Shown here: positions 27,395-37,200 of the stretch, in pieces | Numbering within the stretch: the first letter of the stretch is position 1 | Layout: each line of letters begins with the position of its first letter | NCBI GenBank assembly: GCA_947461445.1 | Contig: CANHKV010000003.1 | Coordinates: 1 to 64,000 of the forward strand | DNA length: 64,000 bases | Origin: Holosporales bacterium | GTDB lineage: Bacteria; Pseudomonadota; Alphaproteobacteria; Holosporales; Holosporaceae | Direction of reading: 5' to 3' | Translations under genes and position numbers: made by a program | The notes under the pieces: model-generated | The model's input: the letters and a program-made list of their open reading frames with translations, nothing else | Database searches by the model: none | What the model was told of the DNA's origin: nothing

Positions 27395-27915
27395 CACCCT
27401 TCACCCCTCATCTTACTGGGGAATCCACCCCCCCAAGTCAACCCATCATTGTTGGAAAAGTACTGACCACCCATGGCGTGCGTGGTCAAATTAAAGTACA
27501 TAGTTTTATGCAAAATCCATGGGATTTGGGAAATGCCAGTCCTTTTTGGATCAACGATCAGCATTTTACCCAATGGAGTCACTTTAAGCCTATGGGTAAA
27601 CCAGGTGTTTTCTTGGCCAGCTTGGCCAATATTGTGACCATGAATCAGGCTGAAATCTTTCGTCACGCCCACATTGTCATTGATCGATCCCAATTGCCAG
27701 ATGTGGAAGGAGAAATCTATTACAAAGATTTAGAAGGAAAAGCAGTCATGGATTGTCATGGTACCCCCATGGGCCACGTTGTCCACGTCCATGATTTTGG
27801 TGCCGGCCCAATACTAGAATTATCAGAAACAGGATTGATGATTTCTTTTTATGCCATTGTTGATCCTGGCTCTGATGTTTTGCAATTAAAGTCTGCACAT
27901 GAATCTTTTCTATAG
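27388..27915 (+). CDS. rimM: 16S rRNA processing protein RimM
   Basis: Assembly factor that binds S19 and helps mature the 30S head. The 175-residue protein starts with IIVGKVLTTHGVRGQIKVHSF near residue 19 and has the PRC-barrel domain from about residue 103 (EIYYKDLEGKAVMD, GAGPILEL). ATG 27388 lies within the recJ 3' end, with a 7-nt overlap, so the pair is translationally coupled. The usual rimM neighbours rpsP, trmD and rplS are absent. The end of the PRC domain is abbreviated relative to the family. Confidence 0.9.
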   Translation: MLTPFTPHLTGESTPPSQPIIVGKVLTTHGVRGQIKVHSFMQNPWDLGNASPFWINDQHFTQWSHFKPMGKPGVFLASLANIVTMNQAEIFRHAHIVIDRSQLPDVEGEIYYKDLEGKAVMDCHGTPMGHVVHVHDFGAGPILELSETGLMISFYAIVDPGSDVLQLKSAHESFL

Positions 27916-27994
27916 GGACCCATCACAGTGTTCTTCCGTTGCAGAACTACGTTTCCAGTACTGCGTTTTCAGGATCCCTTGAAAACTTTTGGGT
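27916..27994. other. Convergent rimM/dnaN junction
   Basis: Holds a small hairpin GTTTTCA-TGAAAAC with an 8-nt loop, followed by CTTTT on the plus strand. It could serve as a weak bidirectional terminator for rimM and dnaN. Confidence 0.3.
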
Positions 27995-29239
27995 CTAAAT
28001 ACGTGTGGGCATCAAGACATAATTCAGGGTGGGGTCTGATGGATCTTGGAATAACGCAGGGGAAAGACCGTCTTTGAACAGCATCACAATGGTTTCTCCC
28101 TTGATGTGTTGGCAAATATCCAAAACATATTTCGGGTTTAATCCCAAAATTAATTCCGCACCAGAATAGGCCACAGATAGGGTTTCCTGGGCAGATCCAT
28201 ACTGTGGGCTGTGGGCGGACAAGGTCAGGGTATTATCAGAAAAAACCAACTTGATGACCCGTTGTCGCTCTGAACTCACCATCCCTACACGGGCCATGGC
28301 GTGCTCTAAACCCTTGACATTCATTTCTATACGGTGCGGATGCCCCTCTGGAATGGCTTGCTGATAGTCTGGAAATTGCCCCTCTAGCAACCGCGATGAA
28401 AAATGTCCGCGAGCAAAAGAGACCATCATTTGTTGATTAGAAAAGGAAACTTCTATTTCAGCTGCCGATTCGGTCAATAATTTACACAACTCAGAAATGG
28501 CTTTACGCCCTACAATGACATGGGGCGCGTCCATCAAATTGACCGCTGGAACGGGCAACCAACTTAATGCCAATCGATGGGCATCGGTGGCCACCGCACG
28601 CCAGGTATCCCCACAGGGATGAAAATAAATTCCATTTAATGAATATCGTGCTTCCTCTGTTGACATGGCAAAACGGGTATCATCAATGATTTTCTTGAAA
28701 TGGCTGGCCAGTATTTTTAACGAAAAAGGCAAAATTTTTGGATGAATTTGAGGGAAGTCTACGGCACTTAACGTAGGGACATTAAATTCGATGGTTCCAC
28801 TGGCCACACGAATAATCCCATCTGGCAATGTGTTCAGCACAATCTGTCCTTCGGGCAATTTTCGAACAATATCGTGTAACAAATGCACAGGAACCGTTGT
28901 AACTCCTGACTGATGCACTGTGGCAGGAATCACTTCAACCAAACTCATTTCCAAATCTGTCCCCATCAGGGACATGCTGTCACCCACAGCTTCCAACAAA
29001 ACATGGGTCAAAATGGGTGTGCTCCCGCGGCGTTCGATAACACTTTGCTGGTGACCCAACACTTTTAAAAATCGACTTTTTTCCACGCAAACATGCATGA
29101 TTGCCCCACGATTAACGGGTTGATCAGCAGACGATACCAACTCTGGACCAGAATAATCCGAATCAACAGCCGTATTCTCCGATCCTGATGTTTCAAAATT
29201 TCCGTGGGCGATAAAGGATGTATTGAAAGGGGTGGCCAT
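27995..29239 (-). CDS. dnaN: DNA polymerase III beta subunit (sliding clamp)
   Basis: Ring-shaped processivity clamp. The protein shows three clamp domains and ends NYVLMPTRI, the family C-terminus. Core segments include RRGSTPILTHVLLEA, LTGTDLEMS-like LMGTDLEMS, VATDAHRLALSW and EGQFPDYQQAIP. From ATG 29239, which has AGGA upstream, the product is 414 residues and has an Ala/Ser-rich extension of 47 residues before the usual start. A second start at ATG 29098 (MHVCVEKSRF) would give a 367-residue clamp of standard length. Which start is used is unclear. dnaA lies directly upstream. Confidence 0.95.
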   Translation of the reverse strand: MATPFNTSFIAHGNFETSGSENTAVDSDYSGPELVSSADQPVNRGAIMHVCVEKSRFLKVLGHQQSVIERRGSTPILTHVLLEAVGDSMSLMGTDLEMSLVEVIPATVHQSGVTTVPVHLLHDIVRKLPEGQIVLNTLPDGIIRVASGTIEFNVPTLSAVDFPQIHPKILPFSLKILASHFKKIIDDTRFAMSTEEARYSLNGIYFHPCGDTWRAVATDAHRLALSWLPVPAVNLMDAPHVIVGRKAISELCKLLTESAAEIEVSFSNQQMMVSFARGHFSSRLLEGQFPDYQQAIPEGHPHRIEMNVKGLEHAMARVGMVSSERQRVIKLVFSDNTLTLSAHSPQYGSAQETLSVAYSGAELILGLNPKYVLDICQHIKGETIVMLFKDGLSPALFQDPSDPTLNYVLMPTRI

Positions 29240-29343
29240 GGGGCGTATTCCTAAAAAGGGTTGCAAAAAAAAATGATCAAAACAACACTGTCATTTTATC
29301 TATCTTACAGATAACAAAGCAAGCGAAAAAGGATTGACCAAAC
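29240..29343. other. dnaA-dnaN spacer with a small dyad
   Basis: TTATCT (29296-29301) and AGATAA (29309-29314) form a 6-bp inverted repeat. No DnaA box (TTATNCACA type) is visible here. No separate promoter stands out. Confidence 0.35.
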
Positions 29344-30720
29344 TTATACGGATCTGTGCTCTAAAAAATTGCGCAACAGCCCCACATCTTCTGCCATGCC
29401 AGGATCTTTTTTTAATAAATCCTCGACTGTGGAAATGGCATGCATAACGGTGGTATGATCACGCCCCCCAAAATGTCGACCAATGGCTGGCAATGAAATG
29501 GTGGTCATGGATTTAATCAAAAACATGGCAATTTGTCTGGGTCGGGTTACGGATCGAGACCGTTTGGCCGAATGCAAATCCGTTAATCGAATATGGAAAT
29601 ATTCACACACCCGTTTTTCAATATCATGAATACTGACACTCTTTAACGGTGGACGCAGCACATCTTTTAACACGTTTTGAACCAAATCCAAAGACAAACT
29701 GCGTCCGACCAACGTACTGTGCGCCATCACGCGGGTCAATGCGCCTTCCAGCTCTCGCACACTAGAGGAAATACTTTCAGCCAAAAACTCCAATATCTCC
29801 ATAGGAAAATCAATGGGCTGCAGGGCCGCTTTGCTCTGTAAAATGCCCAAACGTAATTCATAATTGGTGGGATGCAAATCTGCGGCCAATCCCCAACCCA
29901 ATCGCGATTTAATCCGCTCTGGCAAACCCTCTATGTCTGAGGGCGATTTATCAGCCGAAATCACCACCTGTCGTTGGGCATCCACCAGAGCATTAAAGGT
30001 ATGAAAAAATTCCTCCTGAGTCGACTCTTTGCCACTGATAAATTGCACATCATCAATCATCAACACATGAACGGATCGAAAACGCTCTTTAAACGCCATA
30101 ATATTTTTAAACCGCAACGCCCGAATAAAATAATACATGAATTTTTCAGCCGACAAGTACAACACTTTTTTTCGACCCTGAGAACGCTGCACAATGGTGT
30201 GGGCAATGGCATGCATTAAATGGGTTTTTCCGTGCCCCACAGGTCCATATAAAAACAATGGATTATACTTGGTTTCATCCGATTCCGCCACGCACCGTGC
30301 CGCAGAATAGGCAAACTCATTGGGCTTTCCCACCACAAATTGATCAAAGGTAAAACGTGGATCCAATGGCGCTGTGGGAATATCCCGTTCATCATCCATC
30401 GGGGTCATATAGGAAAAATCTGGGGAAAAATCCAGCTCTTTTTCCACCTCTGTCACCACAGGATTCAAAACCTGGAACAATACCACATCCTGGCACCCAG
30501 GAATTTCTCTGTACAATACTGTTTTAATGGTGTCTAAATAATGGCACTCTATCCAATCTTTGACAAATCTGGATTGGGTGGATATGACGAAAACACCATC
30601 ATCAAAGGCTGTATTTTCCAGTTGACGAAACCAATCATGGTATACGGTTTGACCAAAATGTTCGGTTAAAACCGCTTTCCATGATCGTGTTTCTGGTGTT
30701 GGCGCAAGAGCATTTCCCAC
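29344..30720 (-). CDS. dnaA: Chromosomal replication initiator DnaA
   Basis: AAA+ initiator that binds and opens the origin. The 458-residue protein has domain I (about 1-75), a linker, the AAA+ core with P-loop FLYGPVGHGKTHLMHA near residue 155, Walker B VLMIDDVQF near residue 218 and sensor 2 SSVRELEGALTR. Domain IV carries the box-binding signature FGGRDHTTVMHA near residue 428. The P-loop GPVGHGKT departs slightly from the usual GxxGLGKT. Order is rpsT, dnaA, dnaN on one strand. Confidence 0.97.
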   Translation of the reverse strand: MGNALAPTPETRSWKAVLTEHFGQTVYHDWFRQLENTAFDDGVFVISTQSRFVKDWIECHYLDTIKTVLYREIPGCQDVVLFQVLNPVVTEVEKELDFSPDFSYMTPMDDERDIPTAPLDPRFTFDQFVVGKPNEFAYSAARCVAESDETKYNPLFLYGPVGHGKTHLMHAIAHTIVQRSQGRKKVLYLSAEKFMYYFIRALRFKNIMAFKERFRSVHVLMIDDVQFISGKESTQEEFFHTFNALVDAQRQVVISADKSPSDIEGLPERIKSRLGWGLAADLHPTNYELRLGILQSKAALQPIDFPMEILEFLAESISSSVRELEGALTRVMAHSTLVGRSLSLDLVQNVLKDVLRPPLKSVSIHDIEKRVCEYFHIRLTDLHSAKRSRSVTRPRQIAMFLIKSMTTISLPAIGRHFGGRDHTTVMHAISTVEDLLKKDPGMAEDVGLLRNFLEHRSV

Positions 30721-30792
30721 AGCAAATCTCCTCTATGGAGGTGCTCCCCCCAGCAAAAATGACGATGTTACCTGACCTGATCAGACAAAGGT

Positions 30793-31047
30793 CTAAACCT
30801 TGGACGCCGATCCAGCCAAGGATTTCATCAAAATACTGGTTTGACGCGCTGCAGAATTACGATGGATCACCCCTTTGGATGCCGCTGTATCCAGGGCTTT
30901 TTGGGCGCTCTGAATATTTTCTGGCGTACATTCGCCCTTTTTAATCTTCTTTAAGAATGTTCTCAACGCACTGATGGCCGATTTGTTGGCAACTCTTTTT
31001 TTGCTGTCGCGACGAAGGCGTTTTTTGGCCGATGCATGGTTGGGCAT
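30793..31047 (-). CDS. rpsT: Ribosomal protein bS20
   Basis: An 84-residue, Lys/Arg-rich helical protein of the small subunit: MPNHASAKKRLRRDSKKRVANKS at the start (given in part), the helix with AQKALDTAASKGVIHRNSAAR, and a short tail. Length is typical. It lies 72 nt upstream of dnaA on the same strand, a conserved alphaproteobacterial neighbourhood. Confidence 0.96.
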   Translation of the reverse strand: MPNHASAKKRLRRDSKKRVANKSAISALRTFLKKIKKGECTPENIQSAQKALDTAASKGVIHRNSAARQTSILMKSLAGSASKV

Positions 31048-31278
31048 AAGGTGTAAATGATCTAAAAATCCATAGGTTCATTCTAAATCAACCATGACAA
31101 GGAATCAACCCTGAGAAAAAGCTTTTCCTGGGGGGGGGACACATGGTGGAAGATCTGGCCAGCATGAACGGTCATGAACAAAACGGCCCTATCAAAGACC
31201 ATCATAAATAGTTTTTCCTTGATTCATGATTTGCCTTGGATTAACATAATAAAGTTAACTTTTAATTTACGAAAAAAA
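31048..31278. other. Divergent region upstream of rpsT and an exported gene
   Basis: Contains a run of nine or so G at about 31130. On the plus strand, TTGATT then 17 nt then TAACAT just before the exported gene could be its promoter. No DnaA boxes are evident, so I cannot place an origin here. Confidence 0.35.
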
Positions 31279-32826
31279 ATGATAAAACGATACACATATC
31301 GTCACTATGCTCTTATGGCTCTGGCCCTGTCCGTTACCACGCTGTGCAACAATACAACCGTGCGTGGGGTGGATAATCATTGTGAGGTGGATGGCTATAC
31401 TAATAGACAAAATAAATGGGTTACAGAAAATACAAATGAAGAAGTAGAAGAAATTTATTTGGACTTTCTGAAAAAATTTTTTCGAGCAGAGATGAGAGGA
31501 GGAAGCGTATACAAAATCTCATCACCAGACAGCAAACGAACAAGTTTTGAATATGTCATTAATAAGATTCATAATGATGGAACATACCCTTATTTTTTAA
31601 CTCTAGATCCATCTGCAATAATCCGATGCCTGGATGACATAATGAGTACATGTGAGGGCATGAAAACACTTAATGCCAATAATAACACCATTTCCCCGAT
31701 TAACAAATCAGCATGGTTCTTGAATCAAGACTATCAATGTCAATGCTTAATGCATACTGATGGTAAAAAAGAAGTGCGCGTATTCAACCAACACTTAAAA
31801 AGGCCGCTTGAGACTGTAAGCCTTCACCGGAAAAAGACGACTGATCCATTTGGAAAGAAAGAGGTATCGTACAGCATCTATAAGGAAGGTGAGTCTCCTG
31901 CAAATCGCATTGATATAAACATATATATAGATGCCACAAGAAATCAGCTTGTTTTTGAGACAAAAGACGGTGATAAAAAAACAGTACAAAAAACAGTACA
32001 ATTAGAAAAAATTGTTGAAAAAGATGATATACTAACAGAGATTGTAAAAAAAATATCGTTAGAATATTACCAAAAAGCGAATACAGAATGGATATATAAT
32101 GACGAAGAAATGGCAATGGTAATGCAACAATCGATAAATGAGTTTCAGATGGCTCAGCCACAGATGCAGAAAAACTCTTTAGTACACAACAATCAACTGA
32201 CAAGTGTCTCAAAACAGAACACCTCTTACTATTCCCAAAATCAAAGCTCTAATCTAAATAATGCTGAAGAATATTTGCAACAGATGTATCAGCCACAGAT
32301 GCAGAAAAACTCTTTAGTACACAACAATCAACTGACAAGTGTCTCAAAACAGAACACCCCTTACTATTCCCAAAATCAAAGCTCTAATTCAAATGTATTA
32401 CCGGGTACAAAAGAAGGGCAGTTTAATGTACAAGGAGAACGGGTAAATGAGCACATGCAAGCAATAGAATACTATAATTCAAACATAAAAAATCTTACAC
32501 CAAAAATATTAAATGGTATAGAAGAAGAAGCAAAGGTTAAGACAGAAAATAGACCCGATTTATGGACTAAAATTGCCCCTAAAATAGTCAGTCTAAAAAA
32601 GCAATATGAGCCGATACTTAATGAAAATATTAGTCAAATTAGAAGTACAATAGCATACTTTGATTCAAACATAAAAAATCTTACGAAAGAAAATCTCATA
32701 TCACTAACAAAAGAGGTATTAGGTATAGCACCAAATAAAAGCGAATTATGGTATGAACTTTCCATTAAACTGCGTAATCTAAAAAATAATTTTGATAAAC
32801 ACAACCCAACATCTACAAATAAATAA
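31279..32826 (+). CDS. Exported repeat protein with Gln/Asn-rich middle and UIM-like motif
   Basis: A 515-residue orphan. ATG 31279 begins a signal peptide (MIKRYTYRHYALMALALSVT, cleavage near residue 30 at VRG-VDN). An earlier in-frame ATG at 31174 would bury it. Residues 40-270 form a mixed domain with Cys pairs (CQCLMH). Residues 275-288 (DEEMAMVMQQSINE) resemble a ubiquitin-interacting motif. Next come two 33-residue repeats (QPQMQKNSLVHNN...), then two about 50-residue helical modules at the C-terminus (SNIKNLT in each). The DNA is AT-rich and lacks a Shine-Dalgarno. The next gene downstream looks like a shorter paralogue. Export is likely; a host-directed role is inference. Confidence 0.72.
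   Translation: MIKRYTYRHYALMALALSVTTLCNNTTVRGVDNHCEVDGYTNRQNKWVTENTNEEVEEIYLDFLKKFFRAEMRGGSVYKISSPDSKRTSFEYVINKIHNDGTYPYFLTLDPSAIIRCLDDIMSTCEGMKTLNANNNTISPINKSAWFLNQDYQCQCLMHTDGKKEVRVFNQHLKRPLETVSLHRKKTTDPFGKKEVSYSIYKEGESPANRIDINIYIDATRNQLVFETKDGDKKTVQKTVQLEKIVEKDDILTEIVKKISLEYYQKANTEWIYNDEEMAMVMQQSINEFQMAQPQMQKNSLVHNNQLTSVSKQNTSYYSQNQSSNLNNAEEYLQQMYQPQMQKNSLVHNNQLTSVSKQNTPYYSQNQSSNSNVLPGTKEGQFNVQGERVNEHMQAIEYYNSNIKNLTPKILNGIEEEAKVKTENRPDLWTKIAPKIVSLKKQYEPILNENISQIRSTIAYFDSNIKNLTKENLISLTKEVLGIAPNKSELWYELSIKLRNLKNNFDKHNPTSTNK
32155..32388 (+). repeat. 99-bp direct repeat inside the exported protein gene
   Basis: Copy 1 is 32155-32253 and copy 2 is 32290-32388, offset 135 bp (45 codons). I see a single T/C difference, which changes Ser to Pro. 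The near-identity points to a recent in-frame duplication. Confidence 0.92.
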
Positions 32827-32845
32827 ACTGTTTTGTATTTGAATG

Positions 32846-32912
32846 GTTGTATGGATACAACGGGGGACAGGGGTATAGATCCATAGGATGGGAGAAAGCC
32901 CCCCCTTTTTTT
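32846..32912 (+). terminator. Hairpins and T-run after the exported gene
   Basis: GTTGTA (32846-32851) and TACAAC (32856-32861) form a tight hairpin. Further on, a G-run at 32862-32866 and a C-run ending at 32905 are followed by seven T at 32906-32912. A terminator is plausible, though the G/C stem has a long loop. Confidence 0.45.
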
Positions 32913-32964
32913 AGGTATAAAGCATAAGATATCTCCAAATATTAACTGGCCATGATACCCCCTC

Positions 32965-32993
32965 TTGCATCATGTCTTATTTTTGTTTATGGT
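32965..32993 (+). promoter_or_regulatory. Likely promoter of the second exported gene
   Basis: TTGCAT (32965-32970) and TATGGT (32988-32993) are separated by 17 nt, a fair sigma-70 match. They lie about 39 nt before ATG 33032. Confidence 0.45.
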
Positions 32994-33031
32994 AATGGGA
33001 TCAAATCAATACACATTATTTCTAATAAATC

Positions 33032-34000
33032 ATGAATAAAAATAACATCTATCGCATTTATGCGTTTACGGTCACCCTCCTGTTAATGGCGAACATTATA
33101 CCGGGTTACACAGCCCCTTATACTGACAAAAAAAAGCAATACTCTAAAAAATCCGTTGACAAGTATGGTTTATTTAAAAAAGAGCAGCCTGAGCATTTTC
33201 TCCGCACGCATTTTAAAAACGACAATGTGTGGAAAGTTAAGACAAACCAAGATACAGACTTGAAATATGTCATACAACTGAACTCTAATCGTTGGCAACA
33301 TTTTATTACCAAGATCAATGGTGCTAATATTTTCCGTATTATTAATGAATTTTTTGCCCAAAGGGTGGCTGGATCCAATACAGCAGATTTGAATCCGGCT
33401 GCCAAATTTATTGGAGGTGTATACGCCACCGTAACCCCCCCTGGTCAGTCCAGCCTATACTTGCACGAAAAAGACACGAACACACCAACGGCACCCAAGC
33501 CGATGTCAAAATACAAGTATGTTGACAACAACAATAAACAAATTAGACTTAAATATAGAATAATTAACAACAATCTGATCATTTCTGATGATAAAAATCA
33601 AGAAATTGGATGTTTAAAACTAGAAAAAGTAGATTTAAAAAAATTAGACACCAAAGATTCAAAATATTCCACCAAAGGTTCTGAATATGCGGAAAAACTG
33701 AACGGAATACGAGATGGTAAAACAAAGGCAGAGGTGAATTATATTGTTGAAAAAATCGAAGACATCAAAAATAACAATCAATACTGGAAAAAGAATGCAC
33801 GTATTATTAAAAGCTTTGTAAACGATGCAGTGTTGGATCCGAATTTTTCAAATCAATCCAACATCAAACTGAACAAAAAAACAAAGGAAGAATTAGATAA
33901 AATTATTGAAAAAATCAGAGCATACATAAAAAATAACAAAAAATGGAGCACGCATTTAGATCAAATTGTAACATTAATAGATAAAACCATAATGGGTTGA
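33032..34000 (+). CDS. Exported protein, probable paralogue of the preceding gene
   Basis: A 322-residue orphan with a signal peptide (MNKNNIYRIYAFTVTLLLMA, cleavage near YTA-PYT). The mature part parallels the 31279 product. Both have an F-x-R then V-W/Y-K then YVI stretch near the start, a beta-rich middle ending in LEK(V/I), and a C-terminus made of two helical modules. Here the modules are KTKAEVNYIVEKIEDIKNNN and KTKEELDKIIEKIRAYIKNN. It lacks the Gln/Asn-rich repeats and the UIM-like motif. No Shine-Dalgarno is seen and the DNA is AT-rich. Function is unknown; the paralogy is judged by eye. Confidence 0.7.
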   Translation: MNKNNIYRIYAFTVTLLLMANIIPGYTAPYTDKKKQYSKKSVDKYGLFKKEQPEHFLRTHFKNDNVWKVKTNQDTDLKYVIQLNSNRWQHFITKINGANIFRIINEFFAQRVAGSNTADLNPAAKFIGGVYATVTPPGQSSLYLHEKDTNTPTAPKPMSKYKYVDNNNKQIRLKYRIINNNLIISDDKNQEIGCLKLEKVDLKKLDTKDSKYSTKGSEYAEKLNGIRDGKTKAEVNYIVEKIEDIKNNNQYWKKNARIIKSFVNDAVLDPNFSNQSNIKLNKKTKEELDKIIEKIRAYIKNNKKWSTHLDQIVTLIDKTIMG

Positions 34001-34232
34001 ATAAAAGAGGGTTAAAAAAGCTTTAAGTAATGGTACATTGAACTGAAACATCCCTATCATGACAGGGAGGGAGGACACCAAAATAGTCCTCCTAACCTAC
34101 ATTTTCCTCTTAAAATGGACAGCCGAGACTAAAACAGTCCTTCTGCACCACAGCTGAATCCCTCATCATGAATGTGCTCAGACAGGGAGGGAGGACACCA
34201 AAATAGTCCTTCCCCCTACAGTACAGCTCAGT
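34001..34232. repeat. Repeated hairpin module downstream of rpoC
   Basis: A 30-bp segment (GACAGGGAGGGAGGACACCA and on to AGTCCT) occurs at 34061-34090 and 34181-34210, exactly 120 bp apart. Each copy can form a hairpin (GGAGGAC with GTCCTCC in the first; GGGA-GGAC with GTCCTTCCC in the second). A looser related stem (GGAC..GTCC) lies between. The region sits between convergent genes and may stop transcription from rpoC and from the exported gene. Confidence 0.6.
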
Positions 34233-37200
34233 TTAAGCCCTGGCTTTATTTAAATTGGCCAAATCCCGTTCACGGGCTTGACGCTTTAACTGACCCAAAA
34301 TCACCCCAGTACCCGCAGGAATCAATCGTCCAGCAATGACGTTTTCCTTTAATCCTATCAGGTGGTCTTCTTTACCCTGAATGGCGGCTTCGATTAATAC
34401 CCGCGTGGTTTCTTGGAACGATGCCGCAGAAATAAAGGATTCCGTCTTCAACGAAGCCTTTGTAATCCCCTGCAATACACGCATGGATCGTGCCGGAACC
34501 CCACCATGACGGATCACTTCTTTATTCGCGGCCCACAGCTCTTCGACCGAAACTTGATCGCCTTCTAGGAACAAGGTTTCGCCCGGATCCACAATTTCAA
34601 CTTTGCGCAACATCTGGCGTAAAATCACCTCGATGTGCTTGTCATTGATGCGCACCCCTTGTAAACGATACACCCCTTGAATTTCTTTGATCAAATAGTG
34701 GGCCATGGCTTCCACCCCCAAAACATTCAAAATGTCATGAGGCACGGGGCTCCCATCCACCAAAACCGTTCCTTTGCTGACATGTTCCCCATCTTGAACC
34801 AGAATATGTCGACCTTTGCTGATCAAATACTCTACGGGTTTAACTCCCGCATCTTTTGGCATGATGACCAAACGGCGGCGCGTTTTGTAATCCTTACCAA
34901 ATTCGATGACACCATCGCACTCACTGATCATGGCTGGATCTTTTGGACGCCGTGCTTCGAACAGCTCTGCGATTCTGGGCAGACCCCCTGTAATGTCTCG
35001 AGATTTAAAGACTTCTTTGGCCAAACGTGCAATGATGTCACCTTTTTTAACGGCTTTTCCATCGGATACCAACACCACAGTATCCACCATCAGGTCATAC
35101 CAGGCATCGCCTCCGCTTTCTAATTTAACCGGTTGTCCCGAGGCATTACGTAAAGTAATGGATGGTCGCAAATCCTCTCTGCGCGTACCTTGGCGCCAAT
35201 CGGTCACGATTTGTTTGGTAATGCCTGTTAATTCATCCACCACTTCGCGTAAAGAAATGCCATCCAACAGATCCAAATAGTGGACCGTACCATCGCTTTC
35301 TGCAATAATTGGCACGGTATAGGGATCCCATTCGGCCAATTTTTGACCTGCCAGAACCGTATCTTTATCTGAAATCAACAACACAGCACCATATGGTACT
35401 TTGTATACGGCCAACTCTTGATCAAAGGCATCAATCAAGACCAATTCCATGTTGCGCCCCATGACCAATTGCTGACCTGCTCCATTCTTAATGGTATACC
35501 CGTTACGGAAATGAACATGCCCATCCTTCATGGCTTCGATAAAGGAAATTTCTGCCCCACGTTGGGATGCACCACCAGAGTGGAACGTACGCAATGTTAA
35601 CTGTGTACCCGGTTCCCCAATGGATTGGGCCGCAATCACACCAACAGCTTCACCCACCGCCACCAGTTTTCCACGACCTAAATCGCGGCCATAACACATG
35701 GCACATGCCCCATCGGATGCCTGACACATTAATACAGAGCGCACCACAACCTTGACCACACCTTCGTTTTGGATGTATTCGGCATCATTTTCATGAATCA
35801 ATGTCCCCGCCTTGACCAAAACATCCGTTCCCTTGACCACATCCTCGGCCAAAACACGCCCCAAAATACGATCTCCCAAAGAGGCAATCACACCGCCGCC
35901 CTCGATAATGGCCTGCATGACAACCCCCTCTTTGGTGCCGCAATCATGACTGTAAATGACACAATCTTGGGCCACATCCACCAATCGACGGGTTAAATAT
36001 CCAGCATTGGCTGTTTTCAACGCGGTATCAGACAACCCCTTACGCGAACCATGGGTCGAGTTAAAGTATTCAAATGCTTTTAGTCCCTCTTTAAAGTTCG
36101 ATATAATCGGATGCTCGATGATGGTTCCATCGTGTCGAGCGATCAACCCTCTCATGGCGGCCAACTGTTTCATCTGAGCCGCAGACCCTCTGGCACCAGA
36201 GTGCGCCATCATATATACCGAGTTTAACGGTTTTCCAGGAATATCCTTAGAGATTTCCCCCATCATGGCTTCGGCCACGCGCTCTGTACACTTGGTCCAG
36301 GCGTCGGTCACTTTGTTATAGCGCTCACCCGGTGTAATTAAACCATCCAAATATTGTTGTTGATATTCGTTGACGGAATCCAAAGTTTCTTTAACAAATT
36401 CAGCTTTTTTCTGGGGCACGATTAAATCGTCTTTTCCAAAAGAAATTCCAGCCGATGTGGCATGACGAAAACCGATTTGCACCAATTTATCTGCAAATTC
36501 CACTGTTTTTGTTGATCCGCAATACCGGTGTACCGCACTGACCAATTGAGTCACATCTTTGGATGTAAAGGTCTTGTTCACCGAATCAAAGGGTATTTGT
36601 GGATGTCTTGGAACGGAATCCCACAAAATCATGCGTCCAGCAGATGTTTCGCACCGCACCATACGGGTATGGCCATCGGCATCCACATCGGCATAGCGCG
36701 CAATGATTTTGGCATGCAACGAAATGGTTTTTTCTTGCAAGGCGTAAAAAATTTCATTTAAATCGCTGAACATTCTGCCTTCCCCAGACTCACCAGCCCT
36801 AGACAGGGTCAGATAATACAAGCCCAAAACAATGTCTTTTGATGGCACAATAACGGGCTCACCATTGGATGGGCTGAGAATATTATTTGTGGCCATCATC
36901 AAAACACGCGATTCGATTTGTGCTTCTAAAGACAATGGCACATGCACGGCCATTTGGTCACCGTCAAAGTCTGCGTTATAGGCGGCACACACCAGAGGGT
37001 GCAATTGGATGGCTTTTCCTTCGACCAGCATGGGCTCAAAGGCCTGAATACTTAAACGGTGCAATGTGGGCGCACGATTTAACAAGACCGTACGCTCACG
37101 AATCACGTCTTCTAGAATATCCCACACCTCTGGACGTTCACGCTCGACCATACGCTTGGCAGCCTTGACGGTTGTGGCAAAACCATAGCGCTCTAATCGG

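Noticed and set aside
29240-31278. Replication origin next to dnaA
   Set aside because: No cluster of DnaA boxes or AT-rich unwinding element visible around dnaA, dnaN or rpsT; gene neighbourhood alone is not enough.
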